Part shown: positions 8,185-16,370 of the stretch, one piece after another | How positions within the stretch are numbered: position 1 is the first letter of the stretch | How the letters are laid out: every line of letters begins with the position of its first letter | Assembly (NCBI GenBank): GCA_963792785.1 | Contig: CAWBXO010000002.1 | Location: 744,001-808,000 of the forward strand | DNA: 64,000 bases | From: CAWIMX01 sp963792785 | GTDB lineage: Bacteria; Acidobacteriota; Vicinamibacteria; Vicinamibacterales; CAVVIG01 | Direction: 5' to 3' | Made by a program: the position numbers and the translations under genes | The notes under the pieces: model-generated | Told to the model about the DNA's origin: nothing | The model's database searches: none | What the model saw: only the letters and a program-made list of their open reading frames with translations

Positions 8185-9554
8185 TGGCGTCGATCGACCG
8201 GTCGGCCCCGCCGCGCCCCGGGCCGTCGCGCCCCTTCACCTTCCCGGCGATCGACAAGTCCACGCTGCCCAACGGCCTGCGCGTCTGGTCGGTCACCCAC
8301 GATTCGGCGCCGCTCGTCGCGACGATGCTGTTGATCGCGGCGGGATCCGCCGACGACCCGGCCGGCGCCGAAGGGCTCGCGGCGCTCAGCGCCGACATGC
8401 TGGACGAGGGCAGCGGCGGCCGATCCGCCATCGACATGGACGAGGCGCTCGCCCGGATCGGCGCGCACCTCAGCGCGACCATCGACGCCGACGCGACCAC
8501 CCTCGGCGTGACCACCTTGCGGCGGTTCTTTCCCGACGGGCTGTCCGTGCTGGCCGACATGGTCGTGCGGCCCGCGCTTCGGGAGGACGACTTCCTCCGC
8601 GTCCGCCAGTTGCGCATGCATCGGCTGGCGCAGCTCCGCGACTCGGCCGCATCCGTCGCCGAGCAGACGTTCATGGATCTGCTCTACGGCGAGGATCCAT
8701 ACGGCCATTCGCCGCTCGGCCGCAGCGCCGCGCTCGGCGGCCTCGCCCTCGACGACGTGCGGACGTTTCACACGGGACGCATGCGCCCCGCGGCCGCCAC
8801 GCTCATCGCGGTCGGCGACTGCTCGCACGAGGACGTGCGCCGCGTCGCGGCGGACGCGTTCGGCGCCTGGACGGGACCGGCGGCCGCAGGGTCCGCGGCG
8901 CCCGAGGCGCCGCCGCGCGATCGGGCGCCGCGGCTCGCGGTCGTCGCGCGCCCGGGCGCGCCGCAGTCGGAGCTTCGGATCGGCCACGTCGCCGCGGCGC
9001 GCAGCACGCCGGACTACCACGCCCTGGTGGTGGCGAACACGGTGCTCGGCGGACAGTTCGGCAGCCGCGTGAACCTGAACCTGCGGGAGCGGCGCGGCTT
9101 CACCTACGGCGCGCGGACCTCCTTCGAATTCAGGCGCCGGCCCGGGCCGTTCTCGCTCGCGACGAGCGTGCAGACCGCGTCGACGGCGGCCGCCATCGCC
9201 GAGTCACTGGAGGAGATCGGGGCGATTCGCCGGCATCGTCCGATCACGCCGGGCGAGCTCGAGCTCGCCGTCGCGTCCCTCACCAACGGGTACGCGCGCA
9301 ATTTCGAAACGGCGGGACAGATCGCGCGCGCGATCTCGCAGATCGCTCGCCACGGCCTGCCCGACGACCACTACACGACCTTCGTCCCCCGCCTCCGCGC
9401 CGTGACGCCGGAGGCCGCGGGCGAGGCGTTCGCCCGCCATGTGGATCCCGATCGCCTCACCACGCTCGTTGTCGGTGATCTGGACGCCGTGGCCGATAGT
9501 CTGCAGAGCCTGTCGCTCGGCTCCCCGGTGGTCGTCGCGCCCGAGACATTCTGA
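8184..9554 (+). CDS. M16 family peptidase-like protein, non-catalytic subunit
   Basis: 456 residues with the M16 fold (STLPNGLRVWSVTHDSAPLV at the start, LNLRERRGFTYGARTSFEF in the second half). At the HxxEH position the sequence reads LAALSADML, so the zinc ligands are missing. In M16B peptidases a catalytic and a zinc-less subunit form the active clam-shell heterodimer; the second subunit contributes the R/Y pair, visible here as RRGFTYG. The start overlaps the stop of the catalytic gene, so equal amounts are expected. ATG 8184 and GTG 8181 are both possible. Confidence 0.9.
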   Translation: MASIDRSAPPRPGPSRPFTFPAIDKSTLPNGLRVWSVTHDSAPLVATMLLIAAGSADDPAGAEGLAALSADMLDEGSGGRSAIDMDEALARIGAHLSATIDADATTLGVTTLRRFFPDGLSVLADMVVRPALREDDFLRVRQLRMHRLAQLRDSAASVAEQTFMDLLYGEDPYGHSPLGRSAALGGLALDDVRTFHTGRMRPAAATLIAVGDCSHEDVRRVAADAFGAWTGPAAAGSAAPEAPPRDRAPRLAVVARPGAPQSELRIGHVAAARSTPDYHALVVANTVLGGQFGSRVNLNLRERRGFTYGARTSFEFRRRPGPFSLATSVQTASTAAAIAESLEEIGAIRRHRPITPGELELAVASLTNGYARNFETAGQIARAISQIARHGLPDDHYTTFVPRLRAVTPEAAGEAFARHVDPDRLTTLVVGDLDAVADSLQSLSLGSPVVVAPETF

Positions 9555-9611
9555 TACACTCCCGGATTCCGGTTCGAGACTCCCGCGAAAACATCAGGCC
9601 CGGGTCAACAC

Positions 9612-10637
9612 GTGAAGGCGGTTCGCTTCCATCAGCACGGCGGACCGGAGGTGCTCCGGTACGAAGATGCACCGGATCCGGAGCCCGGCCCCGGCGAGGT
9701 CATCGTCCGCGTCCGGGCCTGTGCGCTGAACCACCTCGATCTCTGGGCGCGGCGCGGCCTGCCGGGCGTCTCCCTGTCCCTGCCGCACATTCCGGGCAGC
9801 GACGTGGCCGGCGACGTGGTCGCGGCCAACGCGCCCGGCGTCACGATCGGCCGCCGCGTGATGGTGCAGCCCGGCGTGAGCTGCGGCCGCTGCCTGGCGT
9901 GTCTCGGAGGGAACGATCATCAGTGTCCCCACTACCAGGTGCTGGGCTTCCAGCATCTGAGCGGCGGGTACGCGGAGCTCGTGCGCGTGCCGGTGCCGAA
10001 CATCGTGCCGATTCCCGACGAGATGGACTACGTGAAGGCCGCGGCGTTTCCGCTGACGTTCCTCACCGCGTGGCACATGCTGATGACGCGCGCGCGGCTG
10101 CGGCGCGGCGACGATGTGCTGGTGCTCGCGGCGGGCAGCGGGGTGGGTCAGGCCGCCGTCCAGGTGGCGTTCCTGCACGGCGCCCGCGTGTTCGCGACGG
10201 TGGGATCGCCCGCCAAGGCGGAGAAGGCCCGCGCGCTGGGCGCCTATGAAGTGATCGACCACCAGGCGACGAACGTGGCCGAGGAGATCCTCCGGTTCAC
10301 GAACCGCCGCGGCGTGGACGTCGTCATAGAGCATGTGGGACAGGCCACCTGGCGCCGGAGCGTGCGCGCGCTCGCCCGCGGCGGGCGCCTCGTCACGTGC
10401 GGAGCGACGACCGGCTACGACGCGGCGATCGATCTGCGGGCGCTGTTCGCCAAGGGGCTGTCGATTCTCGGGTCGTACATGGGCAGCAAGGAAGAACTCC
10501 TGCGGGCCGCGCGCTTCTTCTTCGGGGGCCAGCTCACGCCGGTCATCGACTCCACGTTCGCCCTGGCCGACGCGGCCAGCGCGCATCGCCGGCTCGAAGC
10601 CTCCGACCACTTCGGCAAGATCGTGCTCGAGGTCTAG
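9612..10637 (+). CDS. Zinc-binding alcohol dehydrogenase / quinone oxidoreductase family protein
   Basis: 341-residue medium-chain dehydrogenase/reductase. The N-terminal GroES-like half (MKAVRFHQHGGPEVLRYEDA) holds a structural-zinc cysteine set (CGRCLACLGGNDHQC, about residue 94). The Rossmann half has the dinucleotide motif AAGSGVGQAAVQVA near residue 175. The usual catalytic-zinc Cys is replaced in CALNHLDLW, which resembles the quinone-oxidoreductase branch, so NADPH-dependent reduction of an enone or quinone is likely. A 67-residue membrane protein starts directly at the stop. Substrate unknown. Confidence 0.88.
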   Translation: MKAVRFHQHGGPEVLRYEDAPDPEPGPGEVIVRVRACALNHLDLWARRGLPGVSLSLPHIPGSDVAGDVVAANAPGVTIGRRVMVQPGVSCGRCLACLGGNDHQCPHYQVLGFQHLSGGYAELVRVPVPNIVPIPDEMDYVKAAAFPLTFLTAWHMLMTRARLRRGDDVLVLAAGSGVGQAAVQVAFLHGARVFATVGSPAKAEKARALGAYEVIDHQATNVAEEILRFTNRRGVDVVIEHVGQATWRRSVRALARGGRLVTCGATTGYDAAIDLRALFAKGLSILGSYMGSKEELLRAARFFFGGQLTPVIDSTFALADAASAHRRLEASDHFGKIVLEV

Positions 10638-10841
10638 ATGGGACTGCAGCGCTGGAGCCTCAGCCTGTTCAGCGTGATCGCCGTCGTCAGCATCATCCTG
10701 GCGGCCGCGACCATCTGGTTGTTGCTCACCGATCCGGTGACCGTGGCGAACGCCGTCAACGAGGGCGAGATCTCGCCGTTCGTCCGCGATCTGGCGCAGG
10801 TCCTCTACGGCGCGCTGCAGGGGCTGTTGAGATACTTGTAG
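10638..10841 (+). CDS. Small single-span membrane protein
   Basis: 67 residues beginning with ATG directly after the oxidoreductase stop (no gap). One transmembrane helix at about 8-30 (FSVIAVVSIILAAATIWLLL) is followed by an amphipathic segment (VRDLAQVLYGALQGLLRYL). There are no cysteines or catalytic motifs. The tight spacing suggests coexpression with the oxidoreductase. Function unknown. The stop lies at the edge of a TAGCCGT heptad array. Confidence 0.65.
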   Translation: MGLQRWSLSLFSVIAVVSIILAAATIWLLLTDPVTVANAVNEGEISPFVRDLAQVLYGALQGLLRYL

Positions 10842-10930
10842 CCGTTAGCCGTTAGCCGTTAGCCGTTAGCCGTTAGCCGTTAGCCGTCTAGCCGTTAGCT
10901 GTTAGCCGTTAGCTCGCTAAAGGCTAAGGC
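10841..10930. repeat. TAGCCGT heptanucleotide array
   Basis: About nine near-perfect tandem copies of the 7-mer TAGCCGT (10841-10915), followed by partial inverted copies (CTAAGGCCTAACGGCTT). It fills the gap between two convergent genes. Confidence 0.9.
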
Positions 10931-11971
10931 CTAACGGCTTAAGGCTTTCTTCAGAAACCTCGTCAGGATCCAGCCGTCCACGAACTTGAAGGGCGCCACG
11001 CCCGTGCTGTAGTGGCCGCAGCGCAGTACCGCGACTTCGTGCGGCACGCCGGCCGTCCCGAACGCGCGCACCAGGTCGCGCGAGAGATCCACGGGAAACG
11101 TGAGGTCGTACAGGGCGTAGACGAGCAGCGTCTGCCGGTCGCGCAGGCGATCGAGGTACCAGCGCGGGCTGATCGGCTTCCAGAGGTCGCGCAGCCGATC
11201 CAGATCGATCGCGCCGTCGAGGCCTTCGCGCACGTGGCGCGTCGAGATCCCGCGCCACACGACGTCGGCGAAGTGCGGGGAGATGTGGTTGAGCGCCTGC
11301 GCGCGGATGAGCGGTTCGTGCGCGGTCGTCAGGAGCGACAGGCACGAGCCGAGGCTCGTGCCCAGGATGCCGATGCGGTCGTACCCTTCCGCCGCCAGCC
11401 ACGCGATCGCGCGCCGCGCGTCGAGCACGGCCTGCCGGCATACCTGCACGGTGCGCGCGACGTTCGCGCTCACGATGTAGTCCGCGCGGTGGAGCTCGGG
11501 CGGCATGCGCCGATCGTGATACGGCATGCTCAGCCGCAGCGCCGTGAGTCCCGCGAGATTCAGCAGGCGGCACAACCCGACGTGGCCGCCCTCGTCGGCG
11601 TTCCATTGCGGCAGCACGAGCACGGCCGCGCGCGGACGGCCGGGGCGCGCCGGCGCCGGAAAGTAGCGGCAGGAGACGGTGTTGTTCTCGGGATGCGGCG
11701 TCGTGAAGGCGCTCGGAAACGTCAGCGTCGCCGGTTCGCCGTCCGTGCCGGGTTCGAGGTGATAGTCCGTCGTCACGCCGGGATCGAAGAACGCGGGCGT
11801 GTCGGCCATGACCGCGTCGACCCAGTCGGCCAGGACGCGCGCCTCCGGCGTGTCCGGCGGGTGGCCGTTGGCCGGGACCCACTCGAGCCCCCAGTCGAAC
11901 GGCCGGACGACGCGATCCTTGGTGACCGTGGCGAGGCGTTCTTCCCAGGCGTGGAAGAGGGCTTGAAGCAT
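10931..11971 (-). CDS. Alpha/beta hydrolase (ABHD18-like)
   Basis: 346 residues. The nucleophile elbow GTSLGS lies at about residue 200, with a likely acid Asp in YALYDLTFPVDLSR and His in RCGHYSTGVAP near the C-terminus, giving a complete Ser-Asp-His triad. The central strand VLVLPQWNADEGG fits the alpha/beta fold; the overall pattern resembles the ABHD18-like family. There is no signal peptide, so it is probably cytosolic. Convergent with the genes at 9612-10841, and divergent from the lysine operon whose promoter lies at its 5' end. Substrate unknown. Confidence 0.8.
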   Translation of the reverse strand: MLQALFHAWEERLATVTKDRVVRPFDWGLEWVPANGHPPDTPEARVLADWVDAVMADTPAFFDPGVTTDYHLEPGTDGEPATLTFPSAFTTPHPENNTVSCRYFPAPARPGRPRAAVLVLPQWNADEGGHVGLCRLLNLAGLTALRLSMPYHDRRMPPELHRADYIVSANVARTVQVCRQAVLDARRAIAWLAAEGYDRIGILGTSLGSCLSLLTTAHEPLIRAQALNHISPHFADVVWRGISTRHVREGLDGAIDLDRLRDLWKPISPRWYLDRLRDRQTLLVYALYDLTFPVDLSRDLVRAFGTAGVPHEVAVLRCGHYSTGVAPFKFVDGWILTRFLKKALSR

Positions 11972-11992
11972 CCGGGCTCCATGCTATACTCA
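11965..11992 (+). promoter_or_regulatory. Sigma70 promoter of the lysine/DAP operon
   Basis: TTGAAG (11965-11970), 16-bp spacer, TATACT (11987-11992). It faces asd, and transcription would start near 11999, giving a leader of about 175 nt. Confidence 0.65.
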
Positions 11993-11998
11993 TCCGGT

Positions 11999-12173
11999 TG
12001 TGACCTTCACACAGGACACGCGAAAGCAGTTCGGTCGAAAGCGGGCCAAGTGTGTCTGGGGTGTCGGAGGTCGCGCGCTCGTTATCTGAATCCGTTCTGA
12101 TTCGAGCTGTTCGCCGCGCGTAGCTGCCGACACGGTCTAAACCGCGTCGGCTTTTTTTTTGGAGTTTTCTTTC
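11999..12173 (+). promoter_or_regulatory. Transcribed leader of asd with candidate attenuator
   Basis: 175-nt untranslated leader between the promoter and asd, ending in a strong terminator hairpin. GTGTCGG at 12061-12067 is perfectly complementary to CCGACAC at 12127-12133, the 5' arm of the terminator, so an alternative antiterminator pairing is possible. I do not recognise the lysine-riboswitch core or a lysine-rich leader peptide. Attenuation is inferred from the layout. Confidence 0.5.
12126..12160 (+). terminator. Intrinsic terminator just upstream of asd
   Basis: GCCGAC-A-CGGT / ACCG-C-GTCGGC stem with CTAA loop (12126-12151), followed by nine T residues (12152-12160). It ends immediately before GGAG, the asd ribosome binding site, which is the usual position of an attenuator. 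Confidence 0.8.
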
Positions 12174-13214
12174 ATGGCTTCGATTCCCGTGGGCATTCTC
12201 GGCGCGACCGGCATGGTGGGGCAGCAGTTCATCGCCCTGCTGGCGCGCCATCCGTGGTTTCGCGTGGACTGGCTGGGCGCGAGCGAGCGCTCGGCCGGCA
12301 AGGCGTTCCGTGACGCGGCCGCCTGGCGGCTGCCCGTGCCGCTCGACGAGGCGATCGCGACGAAGGTCGTCGAGACCGCCGCGCCGGGAACCGCGCCGCG
12401 CGTGATGTTCTCGGGCCTCGACTCCGGCGTGGCCGGCGAGATCGAGGCGGCGTTCGCCGCGGCCGGACACGTCGTGATCAGCAACTCGAAGAACTACCGC
12501 ATGGAGCCGGACGTGCCGCTGATGATCCCGGAGGTGAACGCGGATCATCTTGCGCTGCTGGATCGGCAGGCCTCGCGCGGCTGGAGCGGACGCATTCTGA
12601 CCAACCCGAACTGCTCGACGGTCGTGATGGCCATGGCGCTCGCGCCCCTTCGCCAGTTCGGCCTCTCGCAGGTCATGGTGACCACCGAGCAGGCCATCTC
12701 CGGCGCCGGCTACCCCGGCGTGCCGTCGTGGGACATCCTGGGCAACATCATTCCGTTCATCGACGGCGAGGAAGGCAAGGTCGAGTCCGAGGCGCAGAAG
12801 ATCCTCGGCACGATTGCCGGCGGCGCGGTGACGCCGCACCCCGTCGTCATCAGCGCGACGACGACGCGCGTGCCCGTCTACAACGGCCACACCGAGTCCA
12901 TCGCCGTGAAGCTCGATCAGCCCGTCGGGCCCGAGGCGCTCATCGCCGCCTGGAACGGCTTCCGCGGCCGGCCGCAGGAGCTCGAGCTGCCGTCGGCGCC
13001 GCCGCAACCGGTGGTCTACACGGCGGAGAAGAACCGCCCGCAGCCGTCGCTGGACGTGAACCGCGACGGCGGCATGACGGTCACCGTCGGGCGGCTGCGC
13101 GCGTGCCCGGTGCTGTCGTACAAGTTCATCGCGCTCGGCCACAACACGATTCGCGGCGCCGCGGGCGCGGCGATCCTGAACGCCGAGCTGCTGCACCGGG
13201 AGGGCCGGCTGTGA
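12174..13214 (+). CDS. asd: Aspartate-semialdehyde dehydrogenase
   Basis: 346 residues; NADPH-dependent reduction of aspartyl phosphate to aspartate semialdehyde, the branch point to lysine/DAP, threonine and methionine. The Rossmann motif GATGMVGQ lies near residue 10, the active-site Cys in TNPNCSTVV near 145, and the substrate-binding His in NGHTESIAV near 240. SNSKNYRM fits the archaeal/fungal-like Asd branch better than the E. coli type. The ATG at 12174 has GGAG 9 nt upstream. First gene of the DAP operon; the stop overlaps the lysC start. Confidence 0.95.
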   Translation: MASIPVGILGATGMVGQQFIALLARHPWFRVDWLGASERSAGKAFRDAAAWRLPVPLDEAIATKVVETAAPGTAPRVMFSGLDSGVAGEIEAAFAAAGHVVISNSKNYRMEPDVPLMIPEVNADHLALLDRQASRGWSGRILTNPNCSTVVMAMALAPLRQFGLSQVMVTTEQAISGAGYPGVPSWDILGNIIPFIDGEEGKVESEAQKILGTIAGGAVTPHPVVISATTTRVPVYNGHTESIAVKLDQPVGPEALIAAWNGFRGRPQELELPSAPPQPVVYTAEKNRPQPSLDVNRDGGMTVTVGRLRACPVLSYKFIALGHNTIRGAAGAAILNAELLHREGRL

Positions 13215-14582
13215 GCGTCGTCATGAAATTCGGCGGCACATCGGTCGCCGACGCCGACGCCATCAACCGCGTCGCGACTGATCGCCCGGGGACAGATCGG
13301 GCGCCAGGGCGGCGGCCGCCCGCCCGTCGTGGTCGTGTCGGCGCTCTCGAAAGTGACCGACCGCCTGATCCAGATCGCGCAGTCGGCCGAGGGCGGCGAC
13401 GCCGACGTGGCGGTGAACGCGCTCGAGCAGCTCCTGGCGCGGCACCTCGAGGTGGTCGACGGCCTGATCGCGGGCCCGTCGCGCCCCGCGCTCGAAGAGG
13501 AGGTGCGGCGGGAATTCGAGACGCTCATCGGCCTCGTGCGCGCGCTCGCGGTCCTGCGCGACGTGTCGCCGCGGTCGCTCGACGCGGTGGTCGCGTGCGG
13601 CGAGCTCGTCAGCAGCCGCATCGTCGCGGCGGCGCTCGCCGAGCGCGGGCTGCCGAGCGTCTTCGTCGACGCGCGCACCGTCGTCACGACCGACGCCGAG
13701 CACGGCGCCGCCGCGCCCGACATGATCGAGACGCGCAGGCGCGCGCACGAGCACCTGGCGCCCATTCTCGATCGGGGCGAGGTGCCCGTGCTCGGCGGCT
13801 TCATCGCGTCGACGCCCGCCGGCATCACCACCACGCTGGGCCGCGGCGGATCGGATTTCTCGGCCGCGATCGTCGGCGCCTGCCTCGACGTCGACGAGAT
13901 CCAGATCTGGACCGATGTCGACGGCATGCTCACCGCTGATCCGCGCATTGTGTCGGACCCCCGGGTCGTCCCGCAGCTCACCTTCGCCGAGGCCTCCGAG
14001 CTGGCGTACTTCGGCGCGAAAGTCCTGCACCCGAGCACGATTCTGCCGGCGGTGGCGAAGAACATCCCCGTGCGGATCCTGAACTCGCGCAAGCCCGACA
14101 GCCCCGGCACGCTCATCACCTCGCAGCGCGCCGTGGCGAGCGATTCCCTGACGGCCATCGCCTGCAAGCGCGACGTGACCGTCGTCGACGTCACGTCCAC
14201 GCGCATGCTGATGGCGTACGGCTTCCTGCGGCGGGTCTTCGAAGTGTTCGAGCGCTTCCGCACGCCGATCGACGTGGTGACGACGTCCGAGGTGAGCCTG
14301 TCGGTCACGATCGACGACAAGCGCCGCCTCGGCGAGATCGTCGAGGGCCTGCACGAATTCGCCGAGGTCCGCTCGGAGCCGAACATGGCCATCATCTGCG
14401 CCGTCGGTGAGGGGTTGCGGGCCGATCCCACGCTCTTCGCCCGCGCGGTCACGGCGCTCGGCCGCATCCCCCTGCGCCTCGTGTCGCAGGCCGCGTCGAG
14501 GCGTAACATTACCTTCGTGCTCCGCGACGCGGACGTGCCCGAGGCGATGACCCTCCTGCACGAGCACTTCTTCAGGATCTGA
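13211..14582 (+). CDS. lysC: Aspartate kinase, split by a frameshift
   Basis: Phosphorylates aspartate, the first step to DAP/lysine. The N-terminus (GTG 13211, MKFGGTSVADADAINRVA) is in one frame; the rest (DxLIARGQ onward, VVVSALSKVTDRL, GGFIAS, TLGRGGSDFSA, two C-terminal ACT domains from about 14150) is in the +1 frame. The switch lies at 13275-13280, where an extra A (or two missing bases) separates GCG from CTG. Both parts are otherwise intact, about 457 residues in total. In a complete DAP operon this is either a sequencing error or a very recent lesion; programmed frameshifting is not suggested by any slippery run. Confidence 0.85.
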
Positions 14583-14586
14583 CGCT

Positions 14587-15276
14587 ATGCGCCTGCTGCT
14601 CGTCGGCCACGGCAAGATGGGGCGCCTCGTCGAGGCGCTGGCCCCGGAGTACGGCTTCACCGTCGCCGGGGTCGTCGATCCGCAGTCGCCCGCGCACGTC
14701 GCGGACGCCGACGACGAGCGATGGCGCGGCGTCGACGTCGCCGTGGACTTCACGGTCGCCGACGCCGTCGTGCGCAACGCGCCGGCGCTGGCCGGCCGCG
14801 GCGTGAACCTCGTGATCGGCACCACGGGCTGGCAGGCGCACGAAGCGGCGCTGCGCGCCGCCGTCGAGGCGGCCGGCACGGGCGCCGTCGCGGCGCCGAA
14901 CTTCGCGATCGGCGTGCTGCTCTTCGAGGCCGTGGTCCGTCGCGCCGCCGAACTGTTCGCGACGCAGGAGCGCTTCGGGGCGTGGCTGCACGAGGCGCAC
15001 CATGCGACGAAGAAGGACGCGCCCTCGGGCACGGCGCTCGCGCTCCTGCGCGACATGCAGGACGCCGGCTACGCCCGCCCGGTCGACGTCTCGTCCACGC
15101 GCGCCGGGCAGATTCCCGGCATCCACACGATTGGCTTCGACGGTCCCTCGGAATCGATTACGCTATCGCATACGGCGCGCGATCGGTCCGCCTTCGCGCG
15201 CGGCGCGCTCGAGGCCGCCCGCTGGGTGGCGGGCCGGCGCGGCTGGTACTCGATGCGCGACGTGCTGGGGATTTGA
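14587..15276 (+). CDS. dapB: 4-hydroxy-tetrahydrodipicolinate reductase
   Basis: 229 residues; NAD(P)H-dependent reduction of dihydrodipicolinate in the DAP pathway. The N-terminal nucleotide-binding GHGKMGRL (about 8-15) and GTTGW (about 80) are followed by the catalytic signature EAHHATKKDAPSGTAL (about 138-153) with the His-His and Lys. It is shorter than the about 270-residue E. coli enzyme but keeps all core motifs, as in several compact DapB types. It starts 4 bp after lysC and 2 bp before dapA. Confidence 0.95.
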   Translation: MRLLLVGHGKMGRLVEALAPEYGFTVAGVVDPQSPAHVADADDERWRGVDVAVDFTVADAVVRNAPALAGRGVNLVIGTTGWQAHEAALRAAVEAAGTGAVAAPNFAIGVLLFEAVVRRAAELFATQERFGAWLHEAHHATKKDAPSGTALALLRDMQDAGYARPVDVSSTRAGQIPGIHTIGFDGPSESITLSHTARDRSAFARGALEAARWVAGRRGWYSMRDVLGI

Positions 15277-15278
15277 CG

Positions 15279-16208
15279 ATGCGAACACTCTGGACGGGCG
15301 TCGGCACGGCGCTGGTCACGCCGTTCACCTCCGGCGGCGACCTCGACGACGCGGCGATCCGGCGGCTCGGCCGCCGCCAGATCGACGCCGGCATCCACTT
15401 CCTCGTGCCGTGCGGCACGACCGGCGAGAACCCGACGCTCACGCTCGAGGAACGCATCCGGATCGTGACGATCCTCGCCGACGAAGCGGCCGGCGGCACG
15501 CCGGTGCTCGCCGGGGCCGGCGGGTACAACACCCGCGAGGTGATCCACCTCGCGCACGAGATGGAACAAGCGGGCGCCCGCGGCCTGCTGTCCGTGACGC
15601 CCTACTACAACCGCCCGACCCAGGAAGGCCTCTTCCAGCACTTCCGCGCCATCGCCGAGAGCACGCCGCTGCCGATCATTCTGTACAGCGTCCAGGGCCG
15701 CACGGGCGTGAACCTCGAGCCCGCCACGATCGCCAGGCTGGCCGAGATTCCGAACATCGTCGGCGTGAAGGAAGCGTCGGGCAACGTGACGCAGATGTGC
15801 GAGGTGCGCCGCGTCGTGCCGCCAGACTTCATCCTGTTGTCCGGCGACGACGCCCTCACGCTGCCGCTGATGGCGATCGGCGGACAGGGCATCATCTCCG
15901 TCGTGTCGAACGAGATCCCCGAGGAGATGGTGCGGATGGTCGACGCCGCCGAGCGCAACGACTTCGCGGCCGCGCGCGCGATCCATCAGCGCATCCTGCC
16001 GATGATGCAGATCAACTTCGTGGAGTCGAATCCCGGCCCGGTGAAGGCCGCGATGGCGGCGATGGGCCTGCTCGAGGAGGCTTACCGGCTGCCGCTCGTG
16101 CCGCCACGGCCCGAGAACAAGGACAAGATCGTGCAGGTCCTGAAGGCCTTCGGCCTCGTCAAGGTCTCCAGGGTCCCCAGGCCCGCCATGGTCCGCTCGC
16201 GCGCCTAG
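15279..16208 (+). CDS. dapA: 4-hydroxy-tetrahydrodipicolinate synthase
   Basis: 309 residues, (beta/alpha)8 aldolase condensing pyruvate with aspartate semialdehyde. GTTGENPTL (about 43), the catalytic Tyr in VTPYYNRPT (about 108-112) and the Schiff-base Lys in VGVKEASGN (about 163) are all present. The C-terminus is a little longer than usual and ends in a basic tail (SRVPRPAMVRSRA). Inside the asd-lysC-dapB-dapA-dapD-dapE operon; a cruciform-type repeat separates it from dapD. Confidence 0.96.
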   Translation: MRTLWTGVGTALVTPFTSGGDLDDAAIRRLGRRQIDAGIHFLVPCGTTGENPTLTLEERIRIVTILADEAAGGTPVLAGAGGYNTREVIHLAHEMEQAGARGLLSVTPYYNRPTQEGLFQHFRAIAESTPLPIILYSVQGRTGVNLEPATIARLAEIPNIVGVKEASGNVTQMCEVRRVVPPDFILLSGDDALTLPLMAIGGQGIISVVSNEIPEEMVRMVDAAERNDFAAARAIHQRILPMMQINFVESNPGPVKAAMAAMGLLEEAYRLPLVPPRPENKDKIVQVLKAFGLVKVSRVPRPAMVRSRA

Positions 16209-16256
16209 GAGGCCGTGGTGAACGTAGACACGGCCTGCGAGGCACAGAGAACTGGG

Positions 16257-16318
16257 CCACAGAGACACGGAGACACCGAGAAAACCCTGGCATTCTCTGT
16301 GTCTCCGCGTCTCTGTGG
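16257..16318. repeat. Inverted repeat of CACAGAGACACGGAGACAC type
   Basis: Arm CCACAGAGACACGGAGACAC... (16257-16282) and its reverse complement (16293-16318) match at 24 of 26 positions with a 10-nt loop. It sits between dapA and dapD and could fold as a long hairpin in the operon mRNA. Confidence 0.9.
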
Positions 16319-16370
16319 TTGCTTCCTCCGGGTCTCGCAGCCCAGAGGCCCTTGCGCCACGGGCTGCTAG

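Noticed and set aside
10841..10930. CRISPR array from TAGCCGT repeats
   Set aside because: Continuous 7-bp tandem without spacers and no cas genes.
11999..12173. Lysine riboswitch ahead of asd
   Set aside because: I could not recognise the conserved core or its five-helix junction; kept as a generic attenuator.
10917..13196. 759-codon minus-strand frame spanning the asd promoter
   Set aside because: Crosses a promoter and two genes, mixed composition, no domain.
13211..14582. Programmed frameshift in lysC
   Set aside because: No slippery heptamer, SD-like stimulator or stop codon arrangement at 13277; a sequencing error or mutation is simpler.
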